Positions 43,877 through 53,700 are shown, counted from the stretch's first letter. The stretch is 64,000 nucleotides of DNA from CAWEPK01 sp963835595 (GCA_963835595.1 CAWIGL010000002.1:434001-498000), one strand, 5' to 3'. The notes: generated by a model from the sequence alone, not told the origin. Numbers and translations: made by a program.

Positions 43877-44968
43877 CTATGCCAGGCCCCTCAGTATCTC
43901 GATGCCCTTCTCGATGGCGGGCAGGCCGGCGGCGAAGGAGATGCGCACGTGCGATTTCTTAAGCGAGAAGACGCTGCCCGGTATGATGAAGAGCTTGCTC
44001 CTGAGCGCCCGCTCGACGAAGGCGTCCCCGTCGCCTCCGGGCGCCTCCGGGAATATGTAGTATGCCCCTTGCGGCTTGACGACGCGGTATTTGTCCCTGA
44101 TCCCCTCGTAGATGAGGTCCCTTTTCTGCCTGTAGCCCTCGATCAGGCCGCCCGTATCGTAGTCCAGGGCGAAAAGCGCGGCCTTTTGCCCGACCGAGTT
44201 GACCGCGCTGAAGGCGTACTGCTGCATCGTGACCATGCTGTCGATGATCTCCCTCGGGCCGGCGACGAAGCCGATGCGCCACCCCGTCATGCCCCAATCC
44301 TTCGAGAACCCGCCGAAAGTCAGCGTATTCTCATAGAGCCTGCCGAAATAGCCGGGCGAGCCGTTGAAAACGAAGCGGTCGTATATGTCGTCGGAGAAGA
44401 CGAGGAGGTCCTTCTCCCTGGCCACTTGCGCCACCATCTCAAGCTCTGCGCCCGAATAGACCGCGCCCGTCGGGTTGTTGGGGCTGTTTATGAGTATGAC
44501 CTTCGTCCTTGCGGAGACGGCCGCCCGCAGCTCCTCTTCCCGGAGCTTGAAATCGGGATAGGTATCGAAAAAGACGGGCTTGCCGCCCAAGAGGAGCACC
44601 TGGTATTCGTAAAGCACGAAATACGGGTCGGGGATTATCACCTCGTCGCCGGGGTTGAGGGTGACCATGAAGGCGAGCAGGAGGCCCCCCGTGACGCCCG
44701 GCGTTATAATGACGTCCTCGCAGATGACCCCTTTCGCCCGCACGTATTGCAGGACCTTCTCTCTCAGCTCCGGCACGCCGCCCGAAGGCGTGTACTTGTT
44801 GAACCCGCTGCGGATCGACCTGACGGCCTCCTCTTTCAGGGCTTCAGGAACGTCGAAATCCGGCTCGCCGAGGCTCAGATCGACCGGGTCCTTCACCGTC
44901 CGGGCGAGGTCGAAGATGCGCCTTACCCCCGACGGCCTTATGCGCGCAACCCTATCGGCAATCCACAT
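43877..44968 (-). CDS. Class I/II pyridoxal-phosphate aminotransferase
   Basis: A 363-residue fold-type I aminotransferase of the aspartate/aromatic group. INSPNNPTGAVYS, FSDDIYDRF and the PLP-lysine segment GGFSKDWGMTGWRIGF are present; VRISFAAGL near the end has the substrate-binding Arg. It follows trpB2 on the same strand after 120 bp that include a G/C-rich hairpin (45053-45073). With IorAB in the same array it could supply aryl-pyruvates from aromatic amino acids or run in the synthetic direction. Confidence 0.9.
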   Translation of the reverse strand: MWIADRVARIRPSGVRRIFDLARTVKDPVDLSLGEPDFDVPEALKEEAVRSIRSGFNKYTPSGGVPELREKVLQYVRAKGVICEDVIITPGVTGGLLLAFMVTLNPGDEVIIPDPYFVLYEYQVLLLGGKPVFFDTYPDFKLREEELRAAVSARTKVILINSPNNPTGAVYSGAELEMVAQVAREKDLLVFSDDIYDRFVFNGSPGYFGRLYENTLTFGGFSKDWGMTGWRIGFVAGPREIIDSMVTMQQYAFSAVNSVGQKAALFALDYDTGGLIEGYRQKRDLIYEGIRDKYRVVKPQGAYYIFPEAPGGDGDAFVERALRSKLFIIPGSVFSLKKSHVRISFAAGLPAIEKGIEILRGLA

Positions 44969-45088
44969 GATAGGCTCCTTGCAATGTCCACTTTCTCTGC
45001 CATGCCTTCATGGACGGTCTCAGTCTTCCCCACATACAATCGCCCCCGCCCCTCCCCCTCAACGGGGAGGGGAATGAGAGATCGCGCT

Positions 45089-46452
45089 TCACGGCCGGGG
45101 GTTCTTTTCCAAGTCCTTGACCAGCTTCCGAATCTCCTCGTCCTCGAGCGCCTTGTCCGCGAGCTTGCCCGACAGAAAGGCGTCGTAAGCGGAGAGGTCT
45201 ATCAGGCCGTGGCCGCTCCAGTTCATCAGTATCACCCGTTCTTTCCCCTCTTCGGCTGCCCTCTTTCGCCTCCTCGATCACGCAGGCGATGGCGTGGTTC
45301 GTCTCCGGCGCAGGCACGAACCCTTCCGTCCGCGCGAAGGTAATCCCCGCAGCAAACGTCTGGGACTGGGGATACGACCTGGCCTCAATCAGCCCGTCCG
45401 CCACGAGCTTGCTCACGAGCGGCGCCATACCATGGTAGCGCAGCCCGCCCGCGTGGATGGGCGCGGGCACGAAGGTATGGCCGAGGGAGTACATGGCGAG
45501 AAGGGGCGTCATGCCCGCAGTATCGCCAAAATCATAGACGTACGGACCTTTAGTCAGGGTCGGGCAGGAATCCGGCTCGCAGGCGATAATCCTTATCTCC
45601 TTGCCGTGGATCTTGTCCCGCACGAAGGGGAAGGCTAGGCCGGCGAAATTGCTCCCCCCGCCCACGCAGCCTATCACCGTGTCCGGGTAATCTCCCGCCC
45701 TCGCCATCTGCTCGTACGCCTCCAGCCCGACGACCGTCTGGTGCATGAGCACGTGGTTGAGGACGCTGCCCAGGGAATACCGCGTATCGGCGGACGTGAC
45801 CGCGTCCTCCACCGCCTCGCTGATGGCAATGCCGAGGCTGCCGGGGTGCTCCGGGTAGGCCGCAAGGAATTCCCTCCCGGCTGCCGTATCGGTGCTCGGG
45901 CTCGGCACGCACGACGCCCCCCACGTCTCCATGAGCATCCTGCGGTAAGGCTTCTGGTTGTAACTCACCTTTACCATATAGACCTTCACTTCCAATCCGA
46001 ATTGGCTGCCCGCGAACGCAAGGGCGCACCCCCACTGGCCCGCCCCTGTCTCCGTCGTGAGCCTCTTGATGCCCGCCTCCTTGTTGTAGTACGCCTGGGC
46101 GACGGCCGTATTCGGCTTGTGGCTCCCCGCCGGGCTGAACCCCTCGTGCTTGAAGTAGATGCGCGCAGGCGTGCCGAGGAACTTTTCGAGCCGGAGGGCG
46201 CGGTAGAGGGGCGTCGGCCTCCAGAGGAGCAGCCGCTCCAGGACCGGTTCCGGTATATCTATCCAGCGCTCGGGCTTACCTCCTGCTCGATAAGGCTCAT
46301 GGGGAAGATCGGCGCTAGATCGTCCGGCCCGACCGGTGGCCCGTGGCCGGGTGCAGCGGAGGCGGCAGCGGCGTCGTAAGGTCCGCCTGGATATTGTACC
46401 ATTGTCTCGGCAGGTCCTTTTCATCGAGAAGGATTTTCGTCCGCGTCTCCAT
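45089..46452 (-). CDS. trpB2: Tryptophan synthase beta-like protein (TrpB2), three frameshifts as read
   Basis: PLP enzyme of the TrpB2 group, joining indole and serine to tryptophan. The ATG at 46452 opens METRTKILLDEKDLPRQWYN, the TrpB2 N-terminus; frames must be switched near 46315, 46277 and 45265 to continue through PDDLAPIFPMSLIEQE, ERWIDIPEPVLE, the PLP-lysine segment GSHKPNTAVAQAYYN, and the C-terminal VILMNWSGHGLIDLSAYDAFL. The rebuilt protein has about 454 residues, normal for TrpB2. The central 320 codons are clean. Upstream lies a promoter, a Trp-rich leader peptide and an intrinsic terminator, a clear attenuation arrangement. The aminotransferase gene follows. Confidence 0.88.
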
Positions 46453-46488
46453 AGCAGCCCCCTATCATGGATTTACCGGAAAAGAAAA

Positions 46489-46513
46489 GGGCCATGAGGC
46501 ACGCCCATGGCCC
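46489..46513 (-). terminator. Second hairpin downstream of the attenuator
   Basis: GGGCCATG and CATGGCCC arms around nine bases, followed on the minus strand by TTTTCTTTTCC. It lies between the main attenuator and the trpB2 start and may reinforce termination. Confidence 0.65.
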
Positions 46514-46551
46514 AAAAAAAAGCCATGAGCGATCGCGAAACCGCTCATGGC
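46514..46551 (-). terminator. Trp attenuator terminator upstream of trpB2
   Basis: On the minus strand GCCATGAGC pairs with GCTCATGGC (46551-46543 with 46530-46522) and is followed by eight T (46521-46514). The upstream segment CTCATG (46580-46575), at the end of the leader peptide, can pair with CATGAG of the first arm and so form the competing antiterminator. Confidence 0.82.
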
Positions 46552-46573
46552 CTGACTGCCGGGCGGCCTCACG

Positions 46574-46624
46574 TCATGAGTTGGACCACCACCAGCCGTC
46601 GCGTATTATAGTCCTGCTTTTCAT
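46574..46624 (-). CDS. trpL: Trp leader peptide with three consecutive Trp codons
   Basis: A 16-codon ORF from the ATG at 46624 to the TGA at 46574 encodes MKSRTIIRDGWWWSNS, with TGG-TGG-TGG at 46594-46586. An in-frame ATG at 46633 would give MPGMKSRTI and so on. It is placed between a promoter and a terminator with a U8 tract and a competing stem, exactly as in trp leader attenuation: ribosome stalling at the Trp codons when charged tRNA-Trp is scarce would favour the antiterminator. The ribosome-binding site is weak or absent for either ATG, the main reservation. Confidence 0.82.
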   Translation of the reverse strand: MKSRTIIRDGWWWSNS

Positions 46625-46639
46625 TCCGGGCATAATCCT

Positions 46640-46669
46640 CTTATAGCACGGGGTTAGATAAAGTGTCAA
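46640..46669 (-). promoter_or_regulatory. Promoter of the trpL-trpB2 unit
   Basis: Minus-strand TTGACA (46669-46664), 18-bp spacer and TATAAG (46645-46640). Predicted start about 46633, directly before the leader peptide. Confidence 0.72.
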
Positions 46670-46813
46670 CACGTTTATGCGTTTATCTGCGGCCGGGTTA
46701 ATTTCGCGCCTTTTCCGCCGTTTTCTCGGCGCGCCGCAGATCGCGATTCCGCTACAGGCGCGAGTCCAGCCGCAGGGAGCATTCCGCATTTAAGCTCTCG
46801 CAGCCGTATCGCA

Positions 46814-48142
46814 TCACCTCCGCCCCGTCGCCGTGGCTAAGGTCTCTATGAACGCGTCGATCCTGTTGTGCGTGTCCGCCTCGTTGTAGGAGCTGATATC
46901 GACGATATCGCCCTCCATAATCATGACGGGTATGTCGCGGTAGACCTTCTTCAATATCTCCGCCTGCAGCATGATCCCCGTGTGCCACGAGCGGCACGAG
47001 AAGGCCGAATGGAAGACAACGCCGTCGCACTTGTAGTCCTCGATGTACTCGATGAGGCGCTCCACCTCCGGCATGGAGCCGGGCCGCTTGCGCGCGGCGT
47101 CGTACCAGTGCGTCCAGAAGCGCACCCATCTCCACGCGAGATGCTCCAGGGGGTCGCCCATCGGCGGCAGGTCGAGCCGGTAGACGGCCTCGCTGCACCG
47201 GTACGTCGTCTCAACGGGGAAGACCGCGCCCTTGCTGTTGAAATACTGGAAGTCGGCCAGGGCAAACCAGGAAGGCAGGCCGGCGCCCCAGAGCAGCCTG
47301 TACTTCTCGTCCTCCACTACGCCCTCTTTTTTCTCTATTTTCTGCACCAGCTCGTCCCGAAGGTCGCTGTAAAAGTCGTAGCATTCCTGCGTGCCGAGCA
47401 TGAACGAGATGGGGACCATCGTGTTCATGGCGTCCCCCGTGTCCATCGGGCAGGGCATCGCCTTGCGCAGCTCGTAAGTCTCGATAAACATGTTCCAGGT
47501 CCGGTCCGTCAAATCGACGATGCCGGCGAGCTTGTCCCAGTCCATCTTCTTGCCCGTCACCTTCTCGCAGAAGCGGACGCAGGCGTGGAGCTCCTCCGTG
47601 CAGTACTTGACGTAGAACTTCTCCTGCTCCTTGTGGTCGAGCGTGGGGTCCCACGGCGGATAGTACAACCCCGCGACGAAGACGGGCACGTCCGGCAGGT
47701 AGTGCTGCGTCGCCTGGGGCCATTTATACCTGGGGTCGCACAACTGCTGGCCGGAGCCGAGTATCATGTCCGGCCTGCCCATCCCTCCCCACGGCGGGTT
47801 GGGCGGCATCTCGCCGCCGAGCTCCTCGCGCCACATGTCGAACCCCAGGTTGCAGGTCGCATACGTGCAGAGCGAGCGGGAGAAATCCTCCCCTTCCGCC
47901 TTCTGGAGGAACCTCTCGGCGTCGCGCTTCGCGGCGCATATGCCCGAAAAGCTCTCCCCCCACGCAGGCACTATATCCATCGCCCGCATGATCTCATCGA
48001 CCGCGCAGACGATAAAGGCATAGGCGACTTTCTTCCCTTCCGCCCGCGCCTGGACGGTCGAGGCCATGTTGGCCCGCGTCATCTTCGGTATCTTAGCGGC
48101 AGCAGCCGTCGCAAGCGTCCTCGGTTTTTTCTCGTCAGCCAT
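46814..48142 (-). CDS. 2-hydroxyacyl-CoA dehydratase / benzoyl-CoA reductase-like subunit (BcrB/HgdA type)
   Basis: A 442-residue subunit of the HgdAB/FldBC/BcrBC family, which uses a low-potential [4Fe-4S] cluster and one activated electron to dehydrate 2-hydroxyacyl-CoA or reduce an aromatic ring. Conserved cysteines lie in SLCTYATCNLGF near residue 95, GQQLCDPRYKW near 132 and FSCRSWHTGI near 388. It forms a pair with the upstream gene 22 bp away. No ATPase activator (HgdC, FldI or BcrAD) is in the window. Whether it is a dehydratase or a reductase cannot be read from sequence alone; the local genes favour 2-hydroxyacid chemistry. Confidence 0.85.
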   Translation of the reverse strand: MADEKKPRTLATAAAAKIPKMTRANMASTVQARAEGKKVAYAFIVCAVDEIMRAMDIVPAWGESFSGICAAKRDAERFLQKAEGEDFSRSLCTYATCNLGFDMWREELGGEMPPNPPWGGMGRPDMILGSGQQLCDPRYKWPQATQHYLPDVPVFVAGLYYPPWDPTLDHKEQEKFYVKYCTEELHACVRFCEKVTGKKMDWDKLAGIVDLTDRTWNMFIETYELRKAMPCPMDTGDAMNTMVPISFMLGTQECYDFYSDLRDELVQKIEKKEGVVEDEKYRLLWGAGLPSWFALADFQYFNSKGAVFPVETTYRCSEAVYRLDLPPMGDPLEHLAWRWVRFWTHWYDAARKRPGSMPEVERLIEYIEDYKCDGVVFHSAFSCRSWHTGIMLQAEILKKVYRDIPVMIMEGDIVDISSYNEADTHNRIDAFIETLATATGRR

Positions 48143-48164
48143 CTCGTATCCTCCCTTCCCGATT

Positions 48165-49334
48165 TTATGCGATCATTTCGAGGAACGCCTCGATCCTGGT
48201 CCTCGTCCTCCCGAGGGTCGATGTCGAATACTCGTCCTCAAGATAGAGGACGGACGCGCCTGCCCCCTCAATGAAGCGCTTGACAGCCGGGACCTCGAAG
48301 CCGTAAGGGTCGCAGTACTTGTAGACAAAGAGGATGACCGCATTCACCCCGAAATCCTTTATGTACCCCCTCAGGTGGCCGAACCGGGCCTCCAGGTTCT
48401 GCTCGTACGTCTGGTCTTCGGAGACGATATGGGTCGTCGGTATCTTGATCTTCCGCAGGTAGCGCTCCGCGATGGCCCCAACCGGGTCGCCGTCCTCGGC
48501 CGCGTCGGTAAAGTAGACCTTGCTGCCGATGGAGAGGTAGTCCATCACGAGCTTTCCGCCTGCGCCCTCGACGATCCCCGCTACCGACGTATTGTCGATC
48601 TGGTCGCCTATCAGCATGACGCGCGCCCCGGCGCCGCCTGCGGCCTTGCCTGCCTTGGCCCTCTGCTGCACCTCCGCCGTCACGCCCCCGATAAGGGCCG
48701 TCGACTCTTCGACCGGCAGGCCCATGGCGGCAACGAGGACCTGCGTCATCTCCACGCCGGAGATGAGCGGAGGGTCGGCCTTGCGCAGGTCGTAAAGCGC
48801 CCGCATGGCACGCCTGTTAGCGTTGTGCGCCTTTATTGCGGCTGCAAGGTCCTGCTGCGTGATCACCCTGCCCGTGAACCGCTCAAGGCTCTTTATGAAG
48901 ACGCCCAACACCGACTTGAACAATTCGAGGGACGGGTCGTCCGTCACGTGGGGGACGTTCAGGAAGTGCCAGTAAGGAAGGTTGAGGTTGTAAGCCCATT
49001 CGTTGTTCGTCTTTTCCGTGCTGTCGCACTGGTGGGGCATTACCATCCCGTCCAGGTAGTCGAATTTCCCTTTCAGCGCGGAGTCGAATACGTTGCGGAT
49101 GAAGGGGCAGACGATCGTCTCCATGTGGGCGTCCGCCCGCGTGATCGGCTCCGATACGTCGCCCTTGAGCCGGAAGGGCACGACGCCCGCCGCAGTAAGT
49201 ACCTCTACAGGCCCGAGTGCGGTCAGGTAGCCGATCACCTTCTTGCCGGATGATTTCAGCTCCCTTGCCCTCGATCCGTACTCCGTGTAGTATTTTTCCG
49301 CTAATGCCAGCCCGTCTGCCTTCGCGTTCGCCAT
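48165..49334 (-). CDS. 2-hydroxyacyl-CoA dehydratase / benzoyl-CoA reductase-like subunit (BcrC/HgdB type)
   Basis: A 389-residue partner of the previous subunit. The ATG at 49334 (MANAKADGLALAEKYY) follows AGAGGGATA; the upstream frame adds 13 doubtful residues. VIGYLTALGPVEVLTAAGVVPFRL is the family N-terminal fold, and likely cluster ligands are VCPFIRN near 88, MPHQCDSTEK near 110 and KYCDPYGFE near 350. GVEMTQVLVAAMGLPVEE is typical. It lies 107 bp downstream of an acyl-CoA ligase that could supply the CoA ester. Isolation from an activator is noted above. Confidence 0.85.
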   Translation of the reverse strand: MANAKADGLALAEKYYTEYGSRARELKSSGKKVIGYLTALGPVEVLTAAGVVPFRLKGDVSEPITRADAHMETIVCPFIRNVFDSALKGKFDYLDGMVMPHQCDSTEKTNNEWAYNLNLPYWHFLNVPHVTDDPSLELFKSVLGVFIKSLERFTGRVITQQDLAAAIKAHNANRRAMRALYDLRKADPPLISGVEMTQVLVAAMGLPVEESTALIGGVTAEVQQRAKAGKAAGGAGARVMLIGDQIDNTSVAGIVEGAGGKLVMDYLSIGSKVYFTDAAEDGDPVGAIAERYLRKIKIPTTHIVSEDQTYEQNLEARFGHLRGYIKDFGVNAVILFVYKYCDPYGFEVPAVKRFIEGAGASVLYLEDEYSTSTLGRTRTRIEAFLEMIA

Positions 49335-49441
49335 AGTTATCCCTCTTTCGCAAGTACTTATATCGTAAAACACCGGTTGTCGGTTCTTGGCTTAAGTGCG
49401 CGGGGGCCGGTCATCATGACCGGCCCCCGCGCTGTAGTTCT

Positions 49442-51022
49442 TTATACGTGGTCCTTCCACATGCCGTATCTCTCGCGCAGGATCCTGTGGAGTATCTTTC
49501 CTGCGCCGGAGCGCGGCATCTCCTCGTCCTTGATGAAGACGACGTTCTTGGGGACCTTGTAGCCCGCGATCTTGCCCTTGCAGAAGCCGGATATCTCTTC
49601 GGGCGTACTGGTCTGCCCCGCGTGGAGCACCACGACCGCCGTCACCTGCTCGCCCCACTTCTCGTGGGGCACGCCGATGACCGCCACGTCCTTGACCTTC
49701 GGGTGGCCGCCCACGCAGTTCTCCACTTCAGACGGGAAGATGTTCTCGCCGCCGGAGATAATCATGTTGGCCTTCCTGTCAACGAGGTAGATGTAGCCGT
49801 CCTCGTCCCTCATGCCCATGTCGCCCGCGCTGAAGTATTCCCCCTTCATTGCGGCCGCCGTCTTCTCAGGCTCCTTCCAGTAGCCCTCGAAGAGCATCGG
49901 GCTGCGCGAGTAAAGCTCTCCCACCTTGTTCGGCTCGGTGACCAGTTTGCCGTCCTCGTCGTAGAACCGGATCACGTCCGACCCTATCACCTCCCTGCCG
50001 CATGAGCCGAGCTTGGTCAACTGCTCGTTGGGCTTCAGTATCGTTACGATGCCCGCCTCCGTCGATCCGTACGCCTCGTCGAGCTGGGAATTGGGGAACA
50101 TCTTGAGGACGCCGAGCTTCGTGTCCTTCCTCGCAGGCGCGGAAGAGATAAGGAGCTTTTTGATCGACGTCAGGTCGTATTTCTTCTTCACGTCGTCGGG
50201 AAGGGCGAGCATCATGATGTAATGCGTCGGGACGAGCGACGTAAAGGTGACCTTGTGGTCGGAGAAGGTCTTGAGGAGGTCTTCCGGGTTGAAGCTCACC
50301 ATGTTGTAAGCCATGACCGTGCCGCCCACCCACGTGACGACAAACGAATAAAAGAGGGAGTTCACGTGGCAGCAGGGCATCACGAGGAGGTTGACGTCGT
50401 TGAAGTCGAACTGGTGGTCGAAAATCGAGATGAAATACTGGGCGAAGAGGGAGGCGTGCGTCTTCATGACGCCTTTGGGCTTGCCCGTCGTGCCGCCCGT
50501 GTACATGATGACCCAGAGGTCCTCCGCGGTCACTTCGGTGGCCGGCTCCTCCGGGCTCGCCTTAGCGAGGATGTCCTCATAGGAGAGATAGCCGTCGAAC
50601 TTCGGGTTGTCGTGCACACCGAAAGAGATATAAGTCTTCACCGTCTCCAGGTTCTTCTTCATGCCGTTGGCGTGGTTCACCCACTGGTCCTGGACGATGA
50701 AGGCCTTCGCCTCGCAGTGGTTGATGATATATTCCATCTCGGGCCCCGAGAGCCGGAACATGATGGGGACGCAGATGAAGCCGCCCTTCGCTGCGGCCGT
50801 ATAGATATCCATCCATTCGACGCAGTTGTAAGCGAGCGCGGCGAACCTGTCCCCTTTTTTCAGGCCCGCTGCAGCCAGCGCGTTGGCGAGCCGGTACGAG
50901 CGCTCGTTCCATTCCTTGTACGTGAACGCCTTGTTCAGGTCCTTGACGGCGACCTTGTTCGGCCACTTGAAGGCGCCTACCCTCACCACGTCCTTCGCAG
51001 TCATCCAGTGTCCAAATTTCAT
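49442..51022 (-). CDS. AMP-dependent acyl-CoA synthetase (CoA ligase)
   Basis: A 526-residue ANL-superfamily ligase activating a carboxylate to its CoA thioester via an acyl-adenylate. The AMP-binding motif is MYTGGTTGKPKGVMKTH near residue 173, YGSTEAG near 317, GDMGMRDEDGYIYLVDR near 405, and the catalytic Lys is in PRSGAGKILHR near 510. It starts 30 bp after the Fe-S oxidoreductase gene. The substrate is likely an aryl or medium-chain acid handled by the downstream dehydratase pair. Confidence 0.92.
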   Translation of the reverse strand: MKFGHWMTAKDVVRVGAFKWPNKVAVKDLNKAFTYKEWNERSYRLANALAAAGLKKGDRFAALAYNCVEWMDIYTAAAKGGFICVPIMFRLSGPEMEYIINHCEAKAFIVQDQWVNHANGMKKNLETVKTYISFGVHDNPKFDGYLSYEDILAKASPEEPATEVTAEDLWVIMYTGGTTGKPKGVMKTHASLFAQYFISIFDHQFDFNDVNLLVMPCCHVNSLFYSFVVTWVGGTVMAYNMVSFNPEDLLKTFSDHKVTFTSLVPTHYIMMLALPDDVKKKYDLTSIKKLLISSAPARKDTKLGVLKMFPNSQLDEAYGSTEAGIVTILKPNEQLTKLGSCGREVIGSDVIRFYDEDGKLVTEPNKVGELYSRSPMLFEGYWKEPEKTAAAMKGEYFSAGDMGMRDEDGYIYLVDRKANMIISGGENIFPSEVENCVGGHPKVKDVAVIGVPHEKWGEQVTAVVVLHAGQTSTPEEISGFCKGKIAGYKVPKNVVFIKDEEMPRSGAGKILHRILRERYGMWKDHV

Positions 51023-51052
51023 ACCAAACCCCCTAAAGTATAATTTTGGATG

Positions 51053-52312
51053 CTACTCTACAAGCTCCAGAAGATGATAAACCTTCTGTGGCATCTTGTT
51101 CTTGAGGATATTGTCGATCAGGTTTATCATGCACCCCGGGCACGCCGTCACGACGATATCCGCCCCCGTCGCCTTTATGCCGTCCATCTTCTTTGCAGCG
51201 ATCTTCTTCGTGATGTCGTAATGGTAGACCGAAAAGGAGCCGCCCATCCCGCAGCAGAGGTCTGCGTTCGGCGCCTCGACGTACTTCAGCCCTTTCAGGT
51301 TCTTCAGTATGGCCCTCGGCTGGTCCTTGATGTTCTGATACCTGATAAGGTGGCACGGGTCGTGCCACGTGGCGGTCTTCCCCTCGAACTCTTTCTTGAG
51401 CTTCAGCTCCTCCGGCTTGACCTTCATCACGTCGATGACGAACTCCGTCATGTCCTTGATCTTCTTCTCGAAGTCGCCGTACCTCTTCTCCTGGTCCGGG
51501 TTGTCGGCCAGGTATTTCTTGTAGTCCTTCAAGGTAGAGCTGCACGTGCCGCAGGCGGTGACGACGGTATCGACGCCCTCGAACGCCTTTATGTTCTCGT
51601 CCGCCAGGCGGCGCCCCGTCTCGAAATCGCCACCGAAATAGACGGCAGCCCCGCAGCAGTTCTGCTCCTTCGGCACTACCACCTCGACGCCCCTCTTGGT
51701 GAGGAAGTCGATGAGCTTGAGGCCGAGCTCGGGATAGACGAAATCTGTGGCGCACCCCATGAAATAGCCGACCCGCATCTTCGCCGGGCCTACCGCCGGG
51801 TAGACCGGCTTGACCTGGTCGCGGAGGAACGTCTTGGCAAGCTCCGGGAAGTTCCTCGCGCCCATCGATTTTATGAAGTCGGGCAGGTGGCGTATATTCC
51901 CCTCCGTCTTCGGGAGGAGCCACTGGAACTTCTGCATCAGCCTCGCGTAGCGCCCCATGGCCTTTCTGTCCGCCATCGCCTTGCGGTAGACGAAGCCCTT
52001 GATGAGGCCCAGGCCCTTCTCCTTCACCATCTGCGCGCGGGCGGCCACCACCACCCTGTCGATCTGCGTCTTGGACGGGCAGTTGGCGACGCACCGCTTG
52101 CAGAGCAGGCACTTGCCTATGATCTCGGCCATCTCGGGGGTAAACTCCTGCTCGCCCCTTAAGACGAGTTTTGTCAGGTAGTTCTTGCCCCGCGCCACGG
52201 CCGTTTCCGTTTTTTCCTCCTGGTAGACGGGACAGAAAAAGCTGCAGAAGCCGCACTTCATGCACTGGTCTGCATATTCCTCGACTTTTTTGAACTCCCT
52301 GAGATCTTTCAC
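51053..52312 (-). CDS. CCG-domain Fe-S oxidoreductase (GlcF/HdrD-like)
   Basis: A 419-residue electron-transfer partner of FAD-linked 2-hydroxyacid dehydrogenases. Two N-terminal [4Fe-4S] motifs are CMKCGFCSFFCPVY near residue 17 and CLLCKRCVANCP near 68. Two CCG domains follow (CCGAAVYFGG and CCGMGGSFS), the noncanonical cluster ligands known from HdrB, GlcF and LutA. It starts 9 bp after the FAD-subunit stop. It would pass electrons from the hydroxyacid to quinone, ferredoxin or ETF. Confidence 0.92.
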   Translation of the reverse strand: MKDLREFKKVEEYADQCMKCGFCSFFCPVYQEEKTETAVARGKNYLTKLVLRGEQEFTPEMAEIIGKCLLCKRCVANCPSKTQIDRVVVAARAQMVKEKGLGLIKGFVYRKAMADRKAMGRYARLMQKFQWLLPKTEGNIRHLPDFIKSMGARNFPELAKTFLRDQVKPVYPAVGPAKMRVGYFMGCATDFVYPELGLKLIDFLTKRGVEVVVPKEQNCCGAAVYFGGDFETGRRLADENIKAFEGVDTVVTACGTCSSTLKDYKKYLADNPDQEKRYGDFEKKIKDMTEFVIDVMKVKPEELKLKKEFEGKTATWHDPCHLIRYQNIKDQPRAILKNLKGLKYVEAPNADLCCGMGGSFSVYHYDITKKIAAKKMDGIKATGADIVVTACPGCMINLIDNILKNKMPQKVYHLLELVE

Positions 52313-52321
52313 GAATACCCC

Positions 52322-53700
52322 CTAATCCCAGATCTTACCAGGATTCATTATATTGTTCGGGTCGAAAAGCGCCTTTATCCCCTTCATCATGTTGACGACT
52401 ACCGGGTCGGTCACCCTGTTGAAGAATTTCTGTTTCTCCAGACCTATGCCGTGCTCTCCGGAAAGCACGCCGTCCAGTGCGACCGCCGCCAGGATGATCT
52501 CTTCCATGGCGCCGGAGGCCCTTGCGTAGTGCTCTTTATCGTTTATGTCCGTCAAGATGGAGGGGTGGAGGTTGCCGTCGCCTGCGTGGCCGATCACGGT
52601 GATCTCGACGTCGTATTTCTTCGCGAGCTCCCTGCACTTTTTTATCAGATCGGGTATCCTCCCCCTCGGGACGGTGACGTCCTCCGCCAGGCAGGTCTTC
52701 GCCTTGTCGAAGACGGCCGCGAAGCCGGCCCGCCTGCCGAGCCAGTACCTGTTCGCCTCGTCCACGTCTTTTGCGACTTTCACTTCCCTGGCCCCGTACT
52801 TCTTGGTGATCTCGACGATCTTCTCGGTCTCCTTCTGGACCGCCTCGGCGATGCCGTCGCACTCGAAGAGGAGCACCGCGTCTGCGTCCTTCGGCAGCCC
52901 CATGGGCACCATCTCCTCTATCCTGTGGATGACCCAGTTGTCGACCAGCTCGATCTTGCACGGGATGATCCCGTTCTCGAGCACCCTGTAGACGCCCTCG
53001 CCCGCGGTCGCCACGTCGTCGTAGACGGCGACTATCGTCTGTCTTGCAGGGGGAATGGGGGAGAGCTTCAGCTCTGCCCTCGTGATGACGCCGAGGGTCC
53101 CTTCAGCGCTGATGAAGATATGCAGCAGGTCGTACCCGACAACGTTCTTAAGGGTCCTCCCGCCGAGGTTGACGATGTCGCCCGAAGGCAAGACGACTTG
53201 GACCCCCAGGATGTACTGCTTTGTCACTCCGTACTTGACGCATGCCGGGCCCCCCGCGTTCTCCGAGACGATGCCGCCCATCGTGGCGCCCAGGAAGCTC
53301 TGAGGGTCGGGCGGAAAGAAAAGGCCGTCTTTCGCAAGCCTCATCGTCAGGTCCTGGAGGACGACGCCCGGCTCGACGGTCGCAGTCAGGTTCTCCTTGT
53401 CGATCTTCAGTATCTTGTTCATCCGCGTCATGACCATCGCGATGCCGCCCAGCCAGGGACAGAGCCGCCGCTGAGGTTCGTGCCGCCGCCCCTCGGCGTG
53501 ACCGGTATCTTCTGTGCGTTCGCGATTTTGAGTATGGCCGACACCTGCTGGGAGGTCGTCGGGAAGACGACGACGTCGGGCTTCCGTATCCAGTTCGTCG
53601 TCCCGTCGTATGAGTATGCCTTCAAGGCCTCGTCGGAAGTGAGCACGTTCTCTTCACCCACGATCTTCTTGAACTCGCCTATCAATGACTCGTTAACCAT
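52322..53700 (-). CDS. FAD-linked 2-hydroxyacid dehydrogenase (GlcD/D-LDH-like), one frameshift
   Basis: FAD-binding type 4 oxidoreductase that oxidises a 2-hydroxyacid to the 2-oxoacid. The first frame (ATG at 53700, MVNESLIGEFKKIVGEENVL) has TPRGGGTNLSGGS, part of the FAD site; the second has VVLPSGDIVNLGGRTLKNVVGYDLLHIFISAEGTLGVIT and the terminal HGIGLEKQKFF, KALFDPNNIMNPGKI. They join near 53452-53458 (VPWLGGIAMV), where one base has been lost. The rebuilt length is about 459 residues, normal for GlcD. Gene order with the CCG protein is that of glycolate and lactate dehydrogenase operons. Confidence 0.9.
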
